The notes beneath the pieces were generated by a model. The model ran no database searches, was not told the DNA's origin, and saw nothing but the letters and a program-made list of their open reading frames with translations. From NCBI RefSeq assembly GCF_009674775.1, contig NZ_WKKE01000019.1, forward strand, positions 1 through 64,000: DNA of 64,000 bases. Reading direction: 5' to 3'. The position numbers and the translations under genes were made by a program. The stretch comes from Flavobacterium sp. LC2016-23. GTDB taxonomy: Bacteria; Bacteroidota; Bacteroidia; Flavobacteriales; Flavobacteriaceae. Of this stretch, positions 33,898 to 42,285 are shown in pieces (the first letter of the stretch is position 1; every line of letters begins with the position of its first letter).

Positions 33898-36396
33898 ATG
33901 AGATACAAATTAGATATTTTAGAATATTATACTCAAAAACCGGGAGTAGTAATTAGTTTAATCGTAACGCTGTTTAGCAGCCTTTTCCTTATTGGTGCTC
34001 TTCTCTGTAAAGAGTATCGTTTGCACAATTTTGAATCCATTGCTTTACTGAGCCTGATATTCGAATTTGTATATGGAGTTGGACTTTCTTTTTTCATCCT
34101 TAGAAAAAAACAAACCTATATTCACTTAGTTCCTTTTTTAATACTAAACTGGCTTATTGGGTGCTTCTGCCTAAATACATTTATTCCTGTTTTTGAGAAT
34201 CTCCCTCTATGGGTTTACTTAGCCACTCTGGCTTTTTGTCTTTCTAATTTTTTTATTTACAGAAATTCAGACGAAAACAAAAATACTTTTATTGCCTTTT
34301 TTATAAATGGCTTATCCTTTTCAATCATTTTATACTTCGCGATATATCTTATTCCCATTACACCATTCTCTTTTATGGGAATTTTAGCCTTAGGATTAGG
34401 CTTCTATGGCTTAGTACCAGCAATTGTTCTCTGTATTCACGCATTTACAATTGTTCGATACCTAAATAGAGATAAAAATTATGCTGTTTCTTTTAGCGGA
34501 GGTTTTTTGGTGGTATTAATCAGCATGATTGTCTTTACTGTAAGATTAAATATTGAAAGCAGAAAAATAACCCAATTGAATACCATAAATTCATTTGATC
34601 AAAATAATGAGCTGCCTTACTACATCTCGATTTCTCAGAATTTAAAGCCTAATTTTTTCAACGAAATTCTATTAAAAAAAGATATTGTATATATTCCACT
34701 TCATGATATATTTTCGTTTAGAACCTTCGATTCCTTTGGCAGCAAACAATTTAATGAGCGTAAAATACATAATCCATTTATATCTATTGCTTATTTGTTT
34801 TGCCAGGACCTTACTCTGGATAACGATGATAAAATAAACATTCTAAAATCAAACTTTGACAAACGATTAGAAACTGAGGAGCAATTATGGAGCGGTGATG
34901 ATTTATTTACCAAAAGCATTAAGGAAGATGTCAAAATTTATCCCCAAGTACGTTTGGCTTACACTGAAATTACGATGAATATTGGCTGCGAAAAAGATAC
35001 CTGGATAGATAAGGAGGCTATTTATTCTTTTCAATTGCCGGAAGGCTCTGTTGCAACATCCTTATCATTATGGATAAACGGAATCGAAAGAAAGGGAGTT
35101 TTGACTACGAAAGAAAAAGCGAAAACGGCATACAAGCAAATTGTTGGTGTAGAATACCGTGATCCATCCTTAATGCAATGGAAAGAAGGAAATAAAGTTG
35201 TTGTCAGGGTTTTTCCGATTAATTATAAAACGCCACGCACCTTTAAATGTGGTTTTACAACTCCTCTAAAAGTCGAAGACAACCAAATGAAATACCAGAG
35301 TCTTTCTATAAAAGGCCCGAATATTTCCAATGCCGAAACGATATCAAGAATCCAGACCGTAGGAAATTCAAAAATAGAAACCAGCAAAGATTTTGAACTT
35401 CACAAGGATTACTACCTAAATCAATCGAAAGGATTAGACGATTGGCAGGCTAATATGCCTTTAACTAAAAAACTAGAGTCAAATTCGTTTATATGGAAAG
35501 ATAAAGTTTACGAAGTCAAAGACATCCAGAAAACAGCAATCGCTTTTATACCTTCAGAAATTATATTAGACCTGAATAGTAGCTGGACGACCAAACAAAT
35601 AGAATCTTTTGTAAACTTGAATAAAAAGAATTTGTTTGTTATTATAAATGGAGAAAAGAAAGAAATCAACAAAGACAATTTTAAAGCTATCAAATTAGAA
35701 TTTGAGGATTTACATTATTCTTTGTTACCTCTTTATAACATTTCAAAGAATAGTTTAATCATTACAAAATGCGGTACGTTTTCGGCCAATTTTGAAGAAC
35801 TTGAAAACTCTGATTATTTAAAGAAAATAAAAAACCGAACAAAAGGCAGAAATTTAAAAGTAATTAATATCTCATCGGATATCAATCCCTTCTGGCAGAC
35901 TGTGAAGGAACAAAAATATGTAGATTATTTTCAGACCAGTTTAAAAAACTGTTTACAGCTCATTAATAAAAATCAATTTATTTTATTTAAAACAGAAGCA
36001 AATACGGTCAATATAGAGCCTGCAAATATCGCGATTCACGAAAGTCAGCAAACCAGCATTACTAAAAGCAATGGTCCAAATCATATTTACAGAATGTACG
36101 CTTTTGGAAAAGTATTAGACGAACAAGTCAAAATTCAGAATGATTCACTGGTTCAAAACCAATATGTAGATCTGGCAAAAGAAGCCAATATTGTAACACC
36201 AATATCTTCTTTAATAGTTCTTGAAACTGACGAGGATTATAAAAATAACGGAATTGAGAAAAACGTTGATACACTAGGAAATGCCTCTGTAAACAATGAT
36301 GGTGCAGTTCCTGAACCACACGAATGGTTGTTGATTATTCTGGGATCAACAATCCTTTTCTTCTATTACAGGAAACATAAAAAGCAAACTGTTTAA
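33898..36396 (+). CDS. VIT-domain membrane protein with exosortase sorting signal (XrtN-system type)
   Basis: An 832-residue protein. The N-terminus has about six or seven membrane helices (20-225). A vault inter-alpha-trypsin (VIT) domain follows, with YTEITMNIGCEKDTWIDKEA, YSFQLPEGSVATSLSLWING and the KTPRTFKCGFTTPL strand. The C-terminus has a tripartite sorting signal: PEPHEW motif, hydrophobic helix LLIILGSTILFFYY and basic tail RKHKK. The next gene, overlapping by one base, is an exosortase. From memory this is the dedicated-substrate pair called XrtN and its VIT protein; the related MSEP-CTERM/XrtK pair is the alternative. Function of the processed protein is unknown. Confidence 0.8.
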   Translation: MRYKLDILEYYTQKPGVVISLIVTLFSSLFLIGALLCKEYRLHNFESIALLSLIFEFVYGVGLSFFILRKKQTYIHLVPFLILNWLIGCFCLNTFIPVFENLPLWVYLATLAFCLSNFFIYRNSDENKNTFIAFFINGLSFSIILYFAIYLIPITPFSFMGILALGLGFYGLVPAIVLCIHAFTIVRYLNRDKNYAVSFSGGFLVVLISMIVFTVRLNIESRKITQLNTINSFDQNNELPYYISISQNLKPNFFNEILLKKDIVYIPLHDIFSFRTFDSFGSKQFNERKIHNPFISIAYLFCQDLTLDNDDKINILKSNFDKRLETEEQLWSGDDLFTKSIKEDVKIYPQVRLAYTEITMNIGCEKDTWIDKEAIYSFQLPEGSVATSLSLWINGIERKGVLTTKEKAKTAYKQIVGVEYRDPSLMQWKEGNKVVVRVFPINYKTPRTFKCGFTTPLKVEDNQMKYQSLSIKGPNISNAETISRIQTVGNSKIETSKDFELHKDYYLNQSKGLDDWQANMPLTKKLESNSFIWKDKVYEVKDIQKTAIAFIPSEIILDLNSSWTTKQIESFVNLNKKNLFVIINGEKKEINKDNFKAIKLEFEDLHYSLLPLYNISKNSLIITKCGTFSANFEELENSDYLKKIKNRTKGRNLKVINISSDINPFWQTVKEQKYVDYFQTSLKNCLQLINKNQFILFKTEANTVNIEPANIAIHESQQTSITKSNGPNHIYRMYAFGKVLDEQVKIQNDSLVQNQYVDLAKEANIVTPISSLIVLETDEDYKNNGIEKNVDTLGNASVNNDGAVPEPHEWLLIILGSTILFFYYRKHKKQTV

Positions 36397-37637
36397 TGAA
36401 ACTTATATTTCAATACAAAAACGCGATTGCGATACTTATCCTGATTTGCTTATTGGTCCTAAACACCAATATAGTATTATCTGGTCTTGACAGCAATCTT
36501 TTCGGAGTTGTATTTTCAATCGTATTGTTTCTTATAGGGGGCAGAAAAACTTCATTTAATATGAACTACACTCTTTTAGCATTCATTTTTGTATTAGAAT
36601 TTATAAGCTTTCGTTTGCATATAAAATCTTTACATTTTTTAGCGCTGTCCCTGTTTACATGCTTCTTGTATTATAGCCTTACACAAAAATTCTCGTACAT
36701 TGCCTTTATCTGCATTCTATTATTTTCATCGCTTTTTAATACCTTTTTTGATTATTTAACGGTAGAAATTAAGCAAACACTTTGCTATGGAGTTTATTTA
36801 ACCTTAAAAAACTTCCTGCCGATTACTAAAATAGAAGGTGTCAATTTTTATATCAATAATGCAAAGATTACCATCGATACGGCATGTATGGGATTGTCTA
36901 TGTTTAAAAGCGGATTACTTGCCGGAGCTTTTTTACTGACTTTAGAAGAACGCAAACAACAAAAACTTTTTAGTGTCAAACAAATATTTCTGTTTTGCTG
37001 TCTTATCATTGGCCTAAATGTGATTTCAAATTATTTCAGGATTGTAACACTAATTCTATTAGAGTGTACTCAGGAGAATACGCTTCATCACAGCATTGGT
37101 TTACTCTGTTTTATGTTCTATCAAATTATTCCAATGTTGTTTTTTATCCGTTTCTTTAAACCTAAAAATCAAGAGGCTATAAAAACAAATTCCGCTTGTT
37201 TTATTTTCCTTCCTATTATCTCAGCAATCATAATTGTATTGTCCACTAGTTTAGAAATAAAAAAAGAATTGAAACATGATTTACTCGAAAAGCTAAATCC
37301 AACTTACAATATCAAGAAGGGAGTCTGGATTAGTAAGGAAGTTTTTAAAATTGCCACTCCGGAAAAGCTTATTTATATTAAAACTCCGTCGCACAATCCT
37401 TTGATTTGCTGGACAGGAACTGGCTATAAAATCATCGAATCGAAAATAATTTCTTCAAACAATGAAAAAATATGGCAGGTAAGAATGGAGAAAAATAACA
37501 TTGAGTATTTCTCCTATTGGTGGTACGAATGTGATGATAAAAAATACATTTCGCTTGTAGAAATACTTCTAATCAAACTTTTTCACAACAAATCTGTCCG
37601 ACTTGTAAATCAGACTAGTACAACAAAATTGCTGTAA
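36396..37637 (+). CDS. Exosortase (XrtN-like)
   Basis: A 413-residue polytopic membrane protein with about eight helices. The exosortase catalytic triad is visible: C164 in IDTACMGLSM, R215 in NYFRIVTL and H231 or H232 in LHHSIGLLC. Exosortases cleave C-terminal sorting signals at the inner membrane and probably transfer the substrate to another molecule. The C-terminal ~110 residues (from about 300) form an extra soluble domain. Its ATG overlaps the TAA of the VIT gene, giving strict one-to-one coupling with the substrate. XrtN assignment is inferred from context. Confidence 0.8.
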   Translation: MKLIFQYKNAIAILILICLLVLNTNIVLSGLDSNLFGVVFSIVLFLIGGRKTSFNMNYTLLAFIFVLEFISFRLHIKSLHFLALSLFTCFLYYSLTQKFSYIAFICILLFSSLFNTFFDYLTVEIKQTLCYGVYLTLKNFLPITKIEGVNFYINNAKITIDTACMGLSMFKSGLLAGAFLLTLEERKQQKLFSVKQIFLFCCLIIGLNVISNYFRIVTLILLECTQENTLHHSIGLLCFMFYQIIPMLFFIRFFKPKNQEAIKTNSACFIFLPIISAIIIVLSTSLEIKKELKHDLLEKLNPTYNIKKGVWISKEVFKIATPEKLIYIKTPSHNPLICWTGTGYKIIESKIISSNNEKIWQVRMEKNNIEYFSYWWYECDDKKYISLVEILLIKLFHNKSVRLVNQTSTTKLL

Positions 37638-37670
37638 AAAAAGCCTGATCACAATGTGATCAGGCTTTTT
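37636..37670. terminator. Bidirectional terminator between exosortase and MoxR genes
   Basis: Stem AAGCCTGATCAC/GTGATCAGGCTT with a three-base loop, flanked by A-run and T-run. It overlaps the end of the exosortase stop codon region and serves both convergent genes. Confidence 0.9.
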
Positions 37671-37692
37671 CTATTGATAGTTTACTTATTAT

Positions 37693-38646
37693 TTACATTA
37701 GCTTCTGAATAATAATCTCTTCCGTTATTCCTTCCGCATCTGCTTTATAATTTTTAATAATTCTATGACGTAAAATTCCGGTTGCAACTGCTTTTACATC
37801 TTCAATATCCGGCGAAAATTTTCCATTGAAGGCTGCATGTGCTTTTGCTGCTAAAATCAGGTTTTGTGATGCTCTTGGTCCTGCTCCCCAATCTAAATAA
37901 TTTTTCACAAAATCATTGGATAGAGCATTATCGGGACGCGTTTTACTTACCAGAGTTACCGCATATTCAATGACATTATCCGCTACAGGAATTCTGCGGA
38001 TCAAATGTTGAAAATCTATAATTTCCTGTCCGGAGAACAAGGGATTAATATTCGTTTTAACATCAGATGTCGTACGTTTTACCACCTGTACTTCTTCTTC
38101 AAAACTTGGATATTCTAATTTTATGGCAAACATAAAACGGTCCAGTTGCGCTTCAGGCAACGGGTATGTACCTTCCTGCTCAATAGGATTCTGAGTAGCC
38201 AGTACAAAATAAGGCAAGTCTAATTTATGGTTTTCACCTGCAATGGTTACCGAACGTTCCTGCATGGCCTCCAGTAAAGCGGCCTGCGTTTTAGGCGGTG
38301 TTCTGTTGATCTCATCAGCCAGAATGATATTAGAGAAAATTGGTCCTTTTATAAATTTAAACTTTCTGTTTTCGTCGAGAATTTCACTTCCCAAAATATC
38401 AGAAGGCATTAAATCCGGTGTAAACTGAATTCTTTTAAAATCTAACCCTAAAGCCTGTGACAAGGTATTAATTAATAATGTTTTTGCTAATCCCGGTACA
38501 CCAATTAAAAGTGCATGTCCGCCGGAAAAAATACAGATCAGAATCTGATCAATAACTTCATCCTGGCCTACAATAATTTTCGCTATTTCTGTTTTTAATT
38601 CATTTCTTTTCTGAACTAAATTGTGAATTGCTGTTACATCAGACAT
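37693..38646 (-). CDS. MoxR-family AAA+ ATPase
   Basis: A 317-residue ATPase. Walker A GVPGLAKT (near residue 58), Walker B with LADEINRTPPKTQAALLEAM (near 115), sensor 1 ATQNP and an arginine-finger region AQLDRFMF are all present. MoxR proteins act as chaperones, often with VWA-domain partners, during assembly of metalloproteins or envelope complexes. Here no VWA or DUF58 gene is adjacent, which is unusual; the neighbours are an exosortase pair and a SurA-like foldase. It is separated from both by terminators. Confidence 0.92.
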   Translation of the reverse strand: MSDVTAIHNLVQKRNELKTEIAKIIVGQDEVIDQILICIFSGGHALLIGVPGLAKTLLINTLSQALGLDFKRIQFTPDLMPSDILGSEILDENRKFKFIKGPIFSNIILADEINRTPPKTQAALLEAMQERSVTIAGENHKLDLPYFVLATQNPIEQEGTYPLPEAQLDRFMFAIKLEYPSFEEEVQVVKRTTSDVKTNINPLFSGQEIIDFQHLIRRIPVADNVIEYAVTLVSKTRPDNALSNDFVKNYLDWGAGPRASQNLILAAKAHAAFNGKFSPDIEDVKAVATGILRHRIIKNYKADAEGITEEIIIQKLM

Positions 38647-38666
38647 TTAAGTATGTTTTAAAATTA

Positions 38667-38706
38667 AAAAGAGTTAGTTTTATGAATTCATAAAACTAAC
38701 TCTTTT
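38667..38706 (-). terminator. Terminator after the SurA-like gene
   Basis: A perfect palindrome around GAATTC: AAAAGAGTTAGTTTTAT followed by its exact complement, ending in U-run on the minus strand, 17 bp after the PPIase stop codon. Confidence 0.85.
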
Positions 38707-38722
38707 CTTTATTTAATAAAAA

Positions 38723-40156
38723 TTATTTTTTCAACCAGTTATTAGCAAACGAACAATCTCTGTATTCACCAATAATCTTGATATAAGTATCTTTTATTTT
38801 TGCATCAAACCATTTGGCAATTGCATTGATTTGTTTTTCTTTTAATGCTAATTCTTTAATCTTGGTATAATCTTTAGCGTAGTCGGCCACATGCTCATCA
38901 ATTCTGTTTGTAACCGTAATTAATTTGTATGTTTTTTTACCTTTATCATCTGTATTTAAAAGAGGCTGGGAAACTTCATCATCTTTCAGGTTAGAAACCT
39001 GGCTGTATAAAGTAGGATCCATTTTAGTCAATTCAAAACGAGTGTCCTGTGTATTAGGATTTACCAAAGTTCCTCCATTTGCTCTTGTTTCTTTTTCATC
39101 AGATTCAGTTCTGGCAGCATCAGCGAAAGAAACTTCCTTGCTTACAATTTTACTTCTGATATTGATAATTCTTTCTTTTGCTTCTTTCAAAGCATCTTCA
39201 GAAACAGTTGGCGAAATTAAAATATGTCGTAACTCTACTTCCTGACCTTTAATCTTATCTATCATTATAATATGATACCCAAAAATAGTTTCAAATGGTT
39301 CAGAAACCTCCCCTTCCTGCAGACTGAAAGCGACATCTTTAAATTCTTTTACAAAAGGCGTTTTTCTGGTCATTTTATAGTAACCTCCATTTGGTGCAGA
39401 AGCAGGGTCCTGGGAATACAAAACGGCTTTAGTGGCAAAACTTGAACCTTCTAAAACATCTTTTCTAATTGCATTTAATCTGTCAATTACCTTCTGTTTG
39501 TCTTCTTTGGACACTTTAGGCTCAATAACAATTTGTGCGACTTCCATCTCAGCTCCAAAAGTTGGCAATTCATCCTTTGGTATTTTCTTAAAAAAATTAC
39601 GAACTTCTTCTGGTGTAATCTCCACATCTTTAACAATCTTATCTCTCATTTCTGAGGCTAATTTTTGTTCCTTTAAGATATCTGAAAAATAAGTTTTAAA
39701 TTCTTCGACCGAATTTTTCTTATAATAAGCTACCACTTTATTAATATCTCCTACTTGTTGAAGCATATAATTCAAACGATCTTCCATCATACTTCTTACT
39801 TCGGCATCACTCACTATAATACTATCCTGAATCGCCTGATGTGCATATAGTTTGTCTTCCAGAAGCTTACCAAGCATCTGACATCTTGTAATATCTTTTA
39901 CAGAACCTCCCTGAGCTGTAATTTCTAAAAATCCTTTATCAATATCGGAATCTAAAACAATATAGTCTCCAACAGTAGCAATAATTCCATCCACTTTTTG
40001 TCTTTGTCCTGAATGTAATGCTTCAGCCGGTTTTTCAGCCACAACATCTTTAATTACTTCCTGTGCAGAAATGACAGAGTTGAAAAAAAGTAAAAAACAC
40101 ATTGTTAGCCCTAATCTGTAATCAATTGTTTTTAGCTGTAATTTTTTTAATAACAT
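38723..40156 (-). CDS. SurA-like periplasmic peptidyl-prolyl isomerase
   Basis: A 477-residue secreted chaperone. A signal peptide (cleaved near VISAQ, residue 32) is followed by a SurA-type N-terminal domain (about 50-185; VDGIIATVGDYIVLDSDIDK), two parvulin PpiC domains (about 205-310 with GYYKMTRKTPFVKEFKDVAF, and 315-415 with VELRHILISP) and a helical tail. SurA escorts outer-membrane proteins to the BAM complex. The start giving MLLKKLQLKT is followed by a second candidate Met at residue 19 (MCFLLFFNSV); both leave a usable signal peptide. Confidence 0.9.
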   Translation of the reverse strand: MLLKKLQLKTIDYRLGLTMCFLLFFNSVISAQEVIKDVVAEKPAEALHSGQRQKVDGIIATVGDYIVLDSDIDKGFLEITAQGGSVKDITRCQMLGKLLEDKLYAHQAIQDSIIVSDAEVRSMMEDRLNYMLQQVGDINKVVAYYKKNSVEEFKTYFSDILKEQKLASEMRDKIVKDVEITPEEVRNFFKKIPKDELPTFGAEMEVAQIVIEPKVSKEDKQKVIDRLNAIRKDVLEGSSFATKAVLYSQDPASAPNGGYYKMTRKTPFVKEFKDVAFSLQEGEVSEPFETIFGYHIIMIDKIKGQEVELRHILISPTVSEDALKEAKERIINIRSKIVSKEVSFADAARTESDEKETRANGGTLVNPNTQDTRFELTKMDPTLYSQVSNLKDDEVSQPLLNTDDKGKKTYKLITVTNRIDEHVADYAKDYTKIKELALKEKQINAIAKWFDAKIKDTYIKIIGEYRDCSFANNWLKK

Positions 40157-40689
40157 TATTTTAATTTTAATTTTAATGTAAAGGTCTTGCTTTAAAATTT
40201 CATTTTTTCAACCAAATAGTAATTCAGCATACCGCCTGAATTTTCAGGAAATACCAAATAATTAAGACCTGGCTTCTTTTGACTTATAACGAACAAAAAT
40301 AACAATTCAATTACATAATACAACTATCAGCTATACTATTAACAAAAAATTATATGATAGCTCTTAAATCCAGCAAACAAAGTGTTGTTTCTCAAGATAA
40401 AAACCTTGAAAATGGTGCTGAAAAATCAAAAATTATAAACAATTATTATATTTTAAGTTATTATCCGCAGACAAAAGCCAAACTACTTCTTTTACAGCGC
40501 TATAAAAAAAAGTTTTCAACACTACAACGTTTTCGTAGTATAAATATTTTCCTATAAATAAGATCTGTTTAAAAAAAACATACTTTAGATGCGTAATCAA
40601 TAATTTATTAGCTTTAAAATTACGAATTTATGTGATTTAAAACCAATAAACAGCGATTGCAACTTTATTAACTTAAACCAAATCCTATT
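40157..40689. other. Intergenic region upstream of the amylase gene
   Basis: Between divergent genes. A 67-codon plus frame (40354-40557) has no recognisable protein and AT-driven composition, so I do not call it. ACTACAACGTTTTCGTAGT at 40521-40539 has 5-bp arms and a central CG-containing core, similar in style to LacI-family operators, and lies about 150 bp before the amylase start. I see no convincing promoter consensus for the amylase. Confidence 0.35.
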
Positions 40690-42129
40690 ATGAAAAAACC
40701 AACCAAGATTTATTCCTTTTTGGCAATTGCAGCTTTTTTTTGTTCCTGTTCCCAAAATGAAATAAATGAAACTGACACAAAATCTGAAAGTCAGCAATTT
40801 AAAATTATCAATGTTACCCATCACGATGGAAAACCATTTAGTACCGGAGATTCAAAAACATCTCTTACCGGAAAATATGTAGATAATCCCGGGGGTGGAG
40901 TGATGATGCAGGCCTTTTACTGGGATGTTCCTGCGGGCGGAACCTGGTGGAATACCGTAAGCGCGAAAGTAGCCGCCTGGGGTAATGCGGGAATTGGATC
41001 TATCTGGCTACCTCCTGCTTCTAAAGCACAAAATGGGGCTTTCTCAATGGGATATGACCCAACAGATTACTTTGATTTTGGTGATTACAACCAAAATGGT
41101 TCTACAGAAACCCGTTTCGGATCTAAAACTGAATTGGTAAGTTTAATTACAAATGCACATGCCGAAAACCTGAAGGTATATGCAGATATTGTAATTAATC
41201 ATAATAGCGGAGGGCAATCAGAAGCCAATCCGTTTACAGGGACGAATACCTGGACAAATTTTAACGGCATTGCTTCCGGAAAATTCAAGCGTTCTTATAA
41301 TGACTTTTATAAAAACAGCTACGGAAATAATGACGAAGGCGCTTTTGGAGGATTCCCAGATTTATGTCATGCTAATCCTTATGTTCAGGACTGGTTATGG
41401 CTAAGAGCCGACGGAGTTGGTAAATACTACAAAAACACCATGAAATTTGATGGCTGGAGATTTGATTATGTGAAAGGTTTCGGTCCATGGGTCGTAAACT
41501 CCTGGAATGCGAATGTAGGCGGATTTTCTGTCGGAGAATATTGGGATGCCAATGTAAACACATTGGAATGGTGGGCGAACAATGCCAACAGTTCTGTGTT
41601 TGATTTTGCTTGTTATTATAAGATGAATGATGCTTTTGACGGAAATAATCTGGCGTTATTAAACGACGACATGATGTGGAAAAGAAATCCATACAAAGCG
41701 GTTACTTTTGTCAGCAACCACGATACGGACGAGATTTCAAATAAATTATTAGCGTATTCTTATATACTAACGCATGAGGGATACCCGACAATATTCTACA
41801 GAGATTATGAAGAATGGCTGGATAAAAACAAATTAAACAACCTAATCTGGATCCACAACAACAAGGCAACAGGTACAACTTCTATTTTGTACTCTGATAA
41901 TGATGAATATGTGGCCCGAAGAAATGGCTATAATGGAAATCCCGGATTGGTGGTTTACATCAACAACTCTACTACATGGCAGGAAAGATGGATTCAAACG
42001 AATTGGGCGAATACCCAGATCAAGGATTTTACAGGAAATTCGACCTGGTATCCCACTACACAGGCCGATAAATGGGTAAAAATACAATGTCCTCCAAAAG
42101 GATATTCAGTTTGGTCAATTAATCAGTAA
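40690..42129 (+). CDS. Alpha-amylase, GH13, archaeal-type; lipoprotein
   Basis: A 479-residue glycoside hydrolase cutting alpha-1,4 bonds in starch or glycogen. The N-terminus (MKKPTKIYSF, then AAFFCSCS) is a lipoprotein signal. GH13 regions: DIVINHNS (region I), GWRFDYVKG with the catalytic Asp (II), VGEYWD with the Glu (III) and VSNHDTDE (IV). The motifs GGGVMMQAFYWDVPAGG and FYRDYEEWLDKNKLNNLIWI closely match my memory of Pyrococcus/Thermococcus alpha-amylases (subfamily GH13_7). No SusC/D genes are near. It is a single gene with its own terminator. Probably cell-surface located. Confidence 0.9.
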   Translation: MKKPTKIYSFLAIAAFFCSCSQNEINETDTKSESQQFKIINVTHHDGKPFSTGDSKTSLTGKYVDNPGGGVMMQAFYWDVPAGGTWWNTVSAKVAAWGNAGIGSIWLPPASKAQNGAFSMGYDPTDYFDFGDYNQNGSTETRFGSKTELVSLITNAHAENLKVYADIVINHNSGGQSEANPFTGTNTWTNFNGIASGKFKRSYNDFYKNSYGNNDEGAFGGFPDLCHANPYVQDWLWLRADGVGKYYKNTMKFDGWRFDYVKGFGPWVVNSWNANVGGFSVGEYWDANVNTLEWWANNANSSVFDFACYYKMNDAFDGNNLALLNDDMMWKRNPYKAVTFVSNHDTDEISNKLLAYSYILTHEGYPTIFYRDYEEWLDKNKLNNLIWIHNNKATGTTSILYSDNDEYVARRNGYNGNPGLVVYINNSTTWQERWIQTNWANTQIKDFTGNSTWYPTTQADKWVKIQCPPKGYSVWSINQ

Positions 42130-42150
42130 TTTTAAAAATGACTATTCTAA

Positions 42151-42179
42151 AGGCTGTTCTAAAAAAACAGCCTTTTTTT
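42151..42179 (+). terminator. Terminator after the amylase gene
   Basis: Stem AGGCTGTT/AACAGCCT with a seven-base loop followed by seven T residues, 21 bp downstream of the stop codon. Confidence 0.85.
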
Positions 42180-42285
42180 GTGCTAAAAATTTTCTTTTTC
42201 TAAAAGAAAGACTTCCAAATTAAGAAGTGAATATTTTTATTACCACTTAATTAATAGTACTTTTGCATCCTATTTATACGAAAAT

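Noticed and set aside
40354..40557. 67-codon frame upstream of the amylase
   Set aside because: Lys/Ser/Leu-rich AT-driven composition, no domain, no ribosome-binding or promoter signal.
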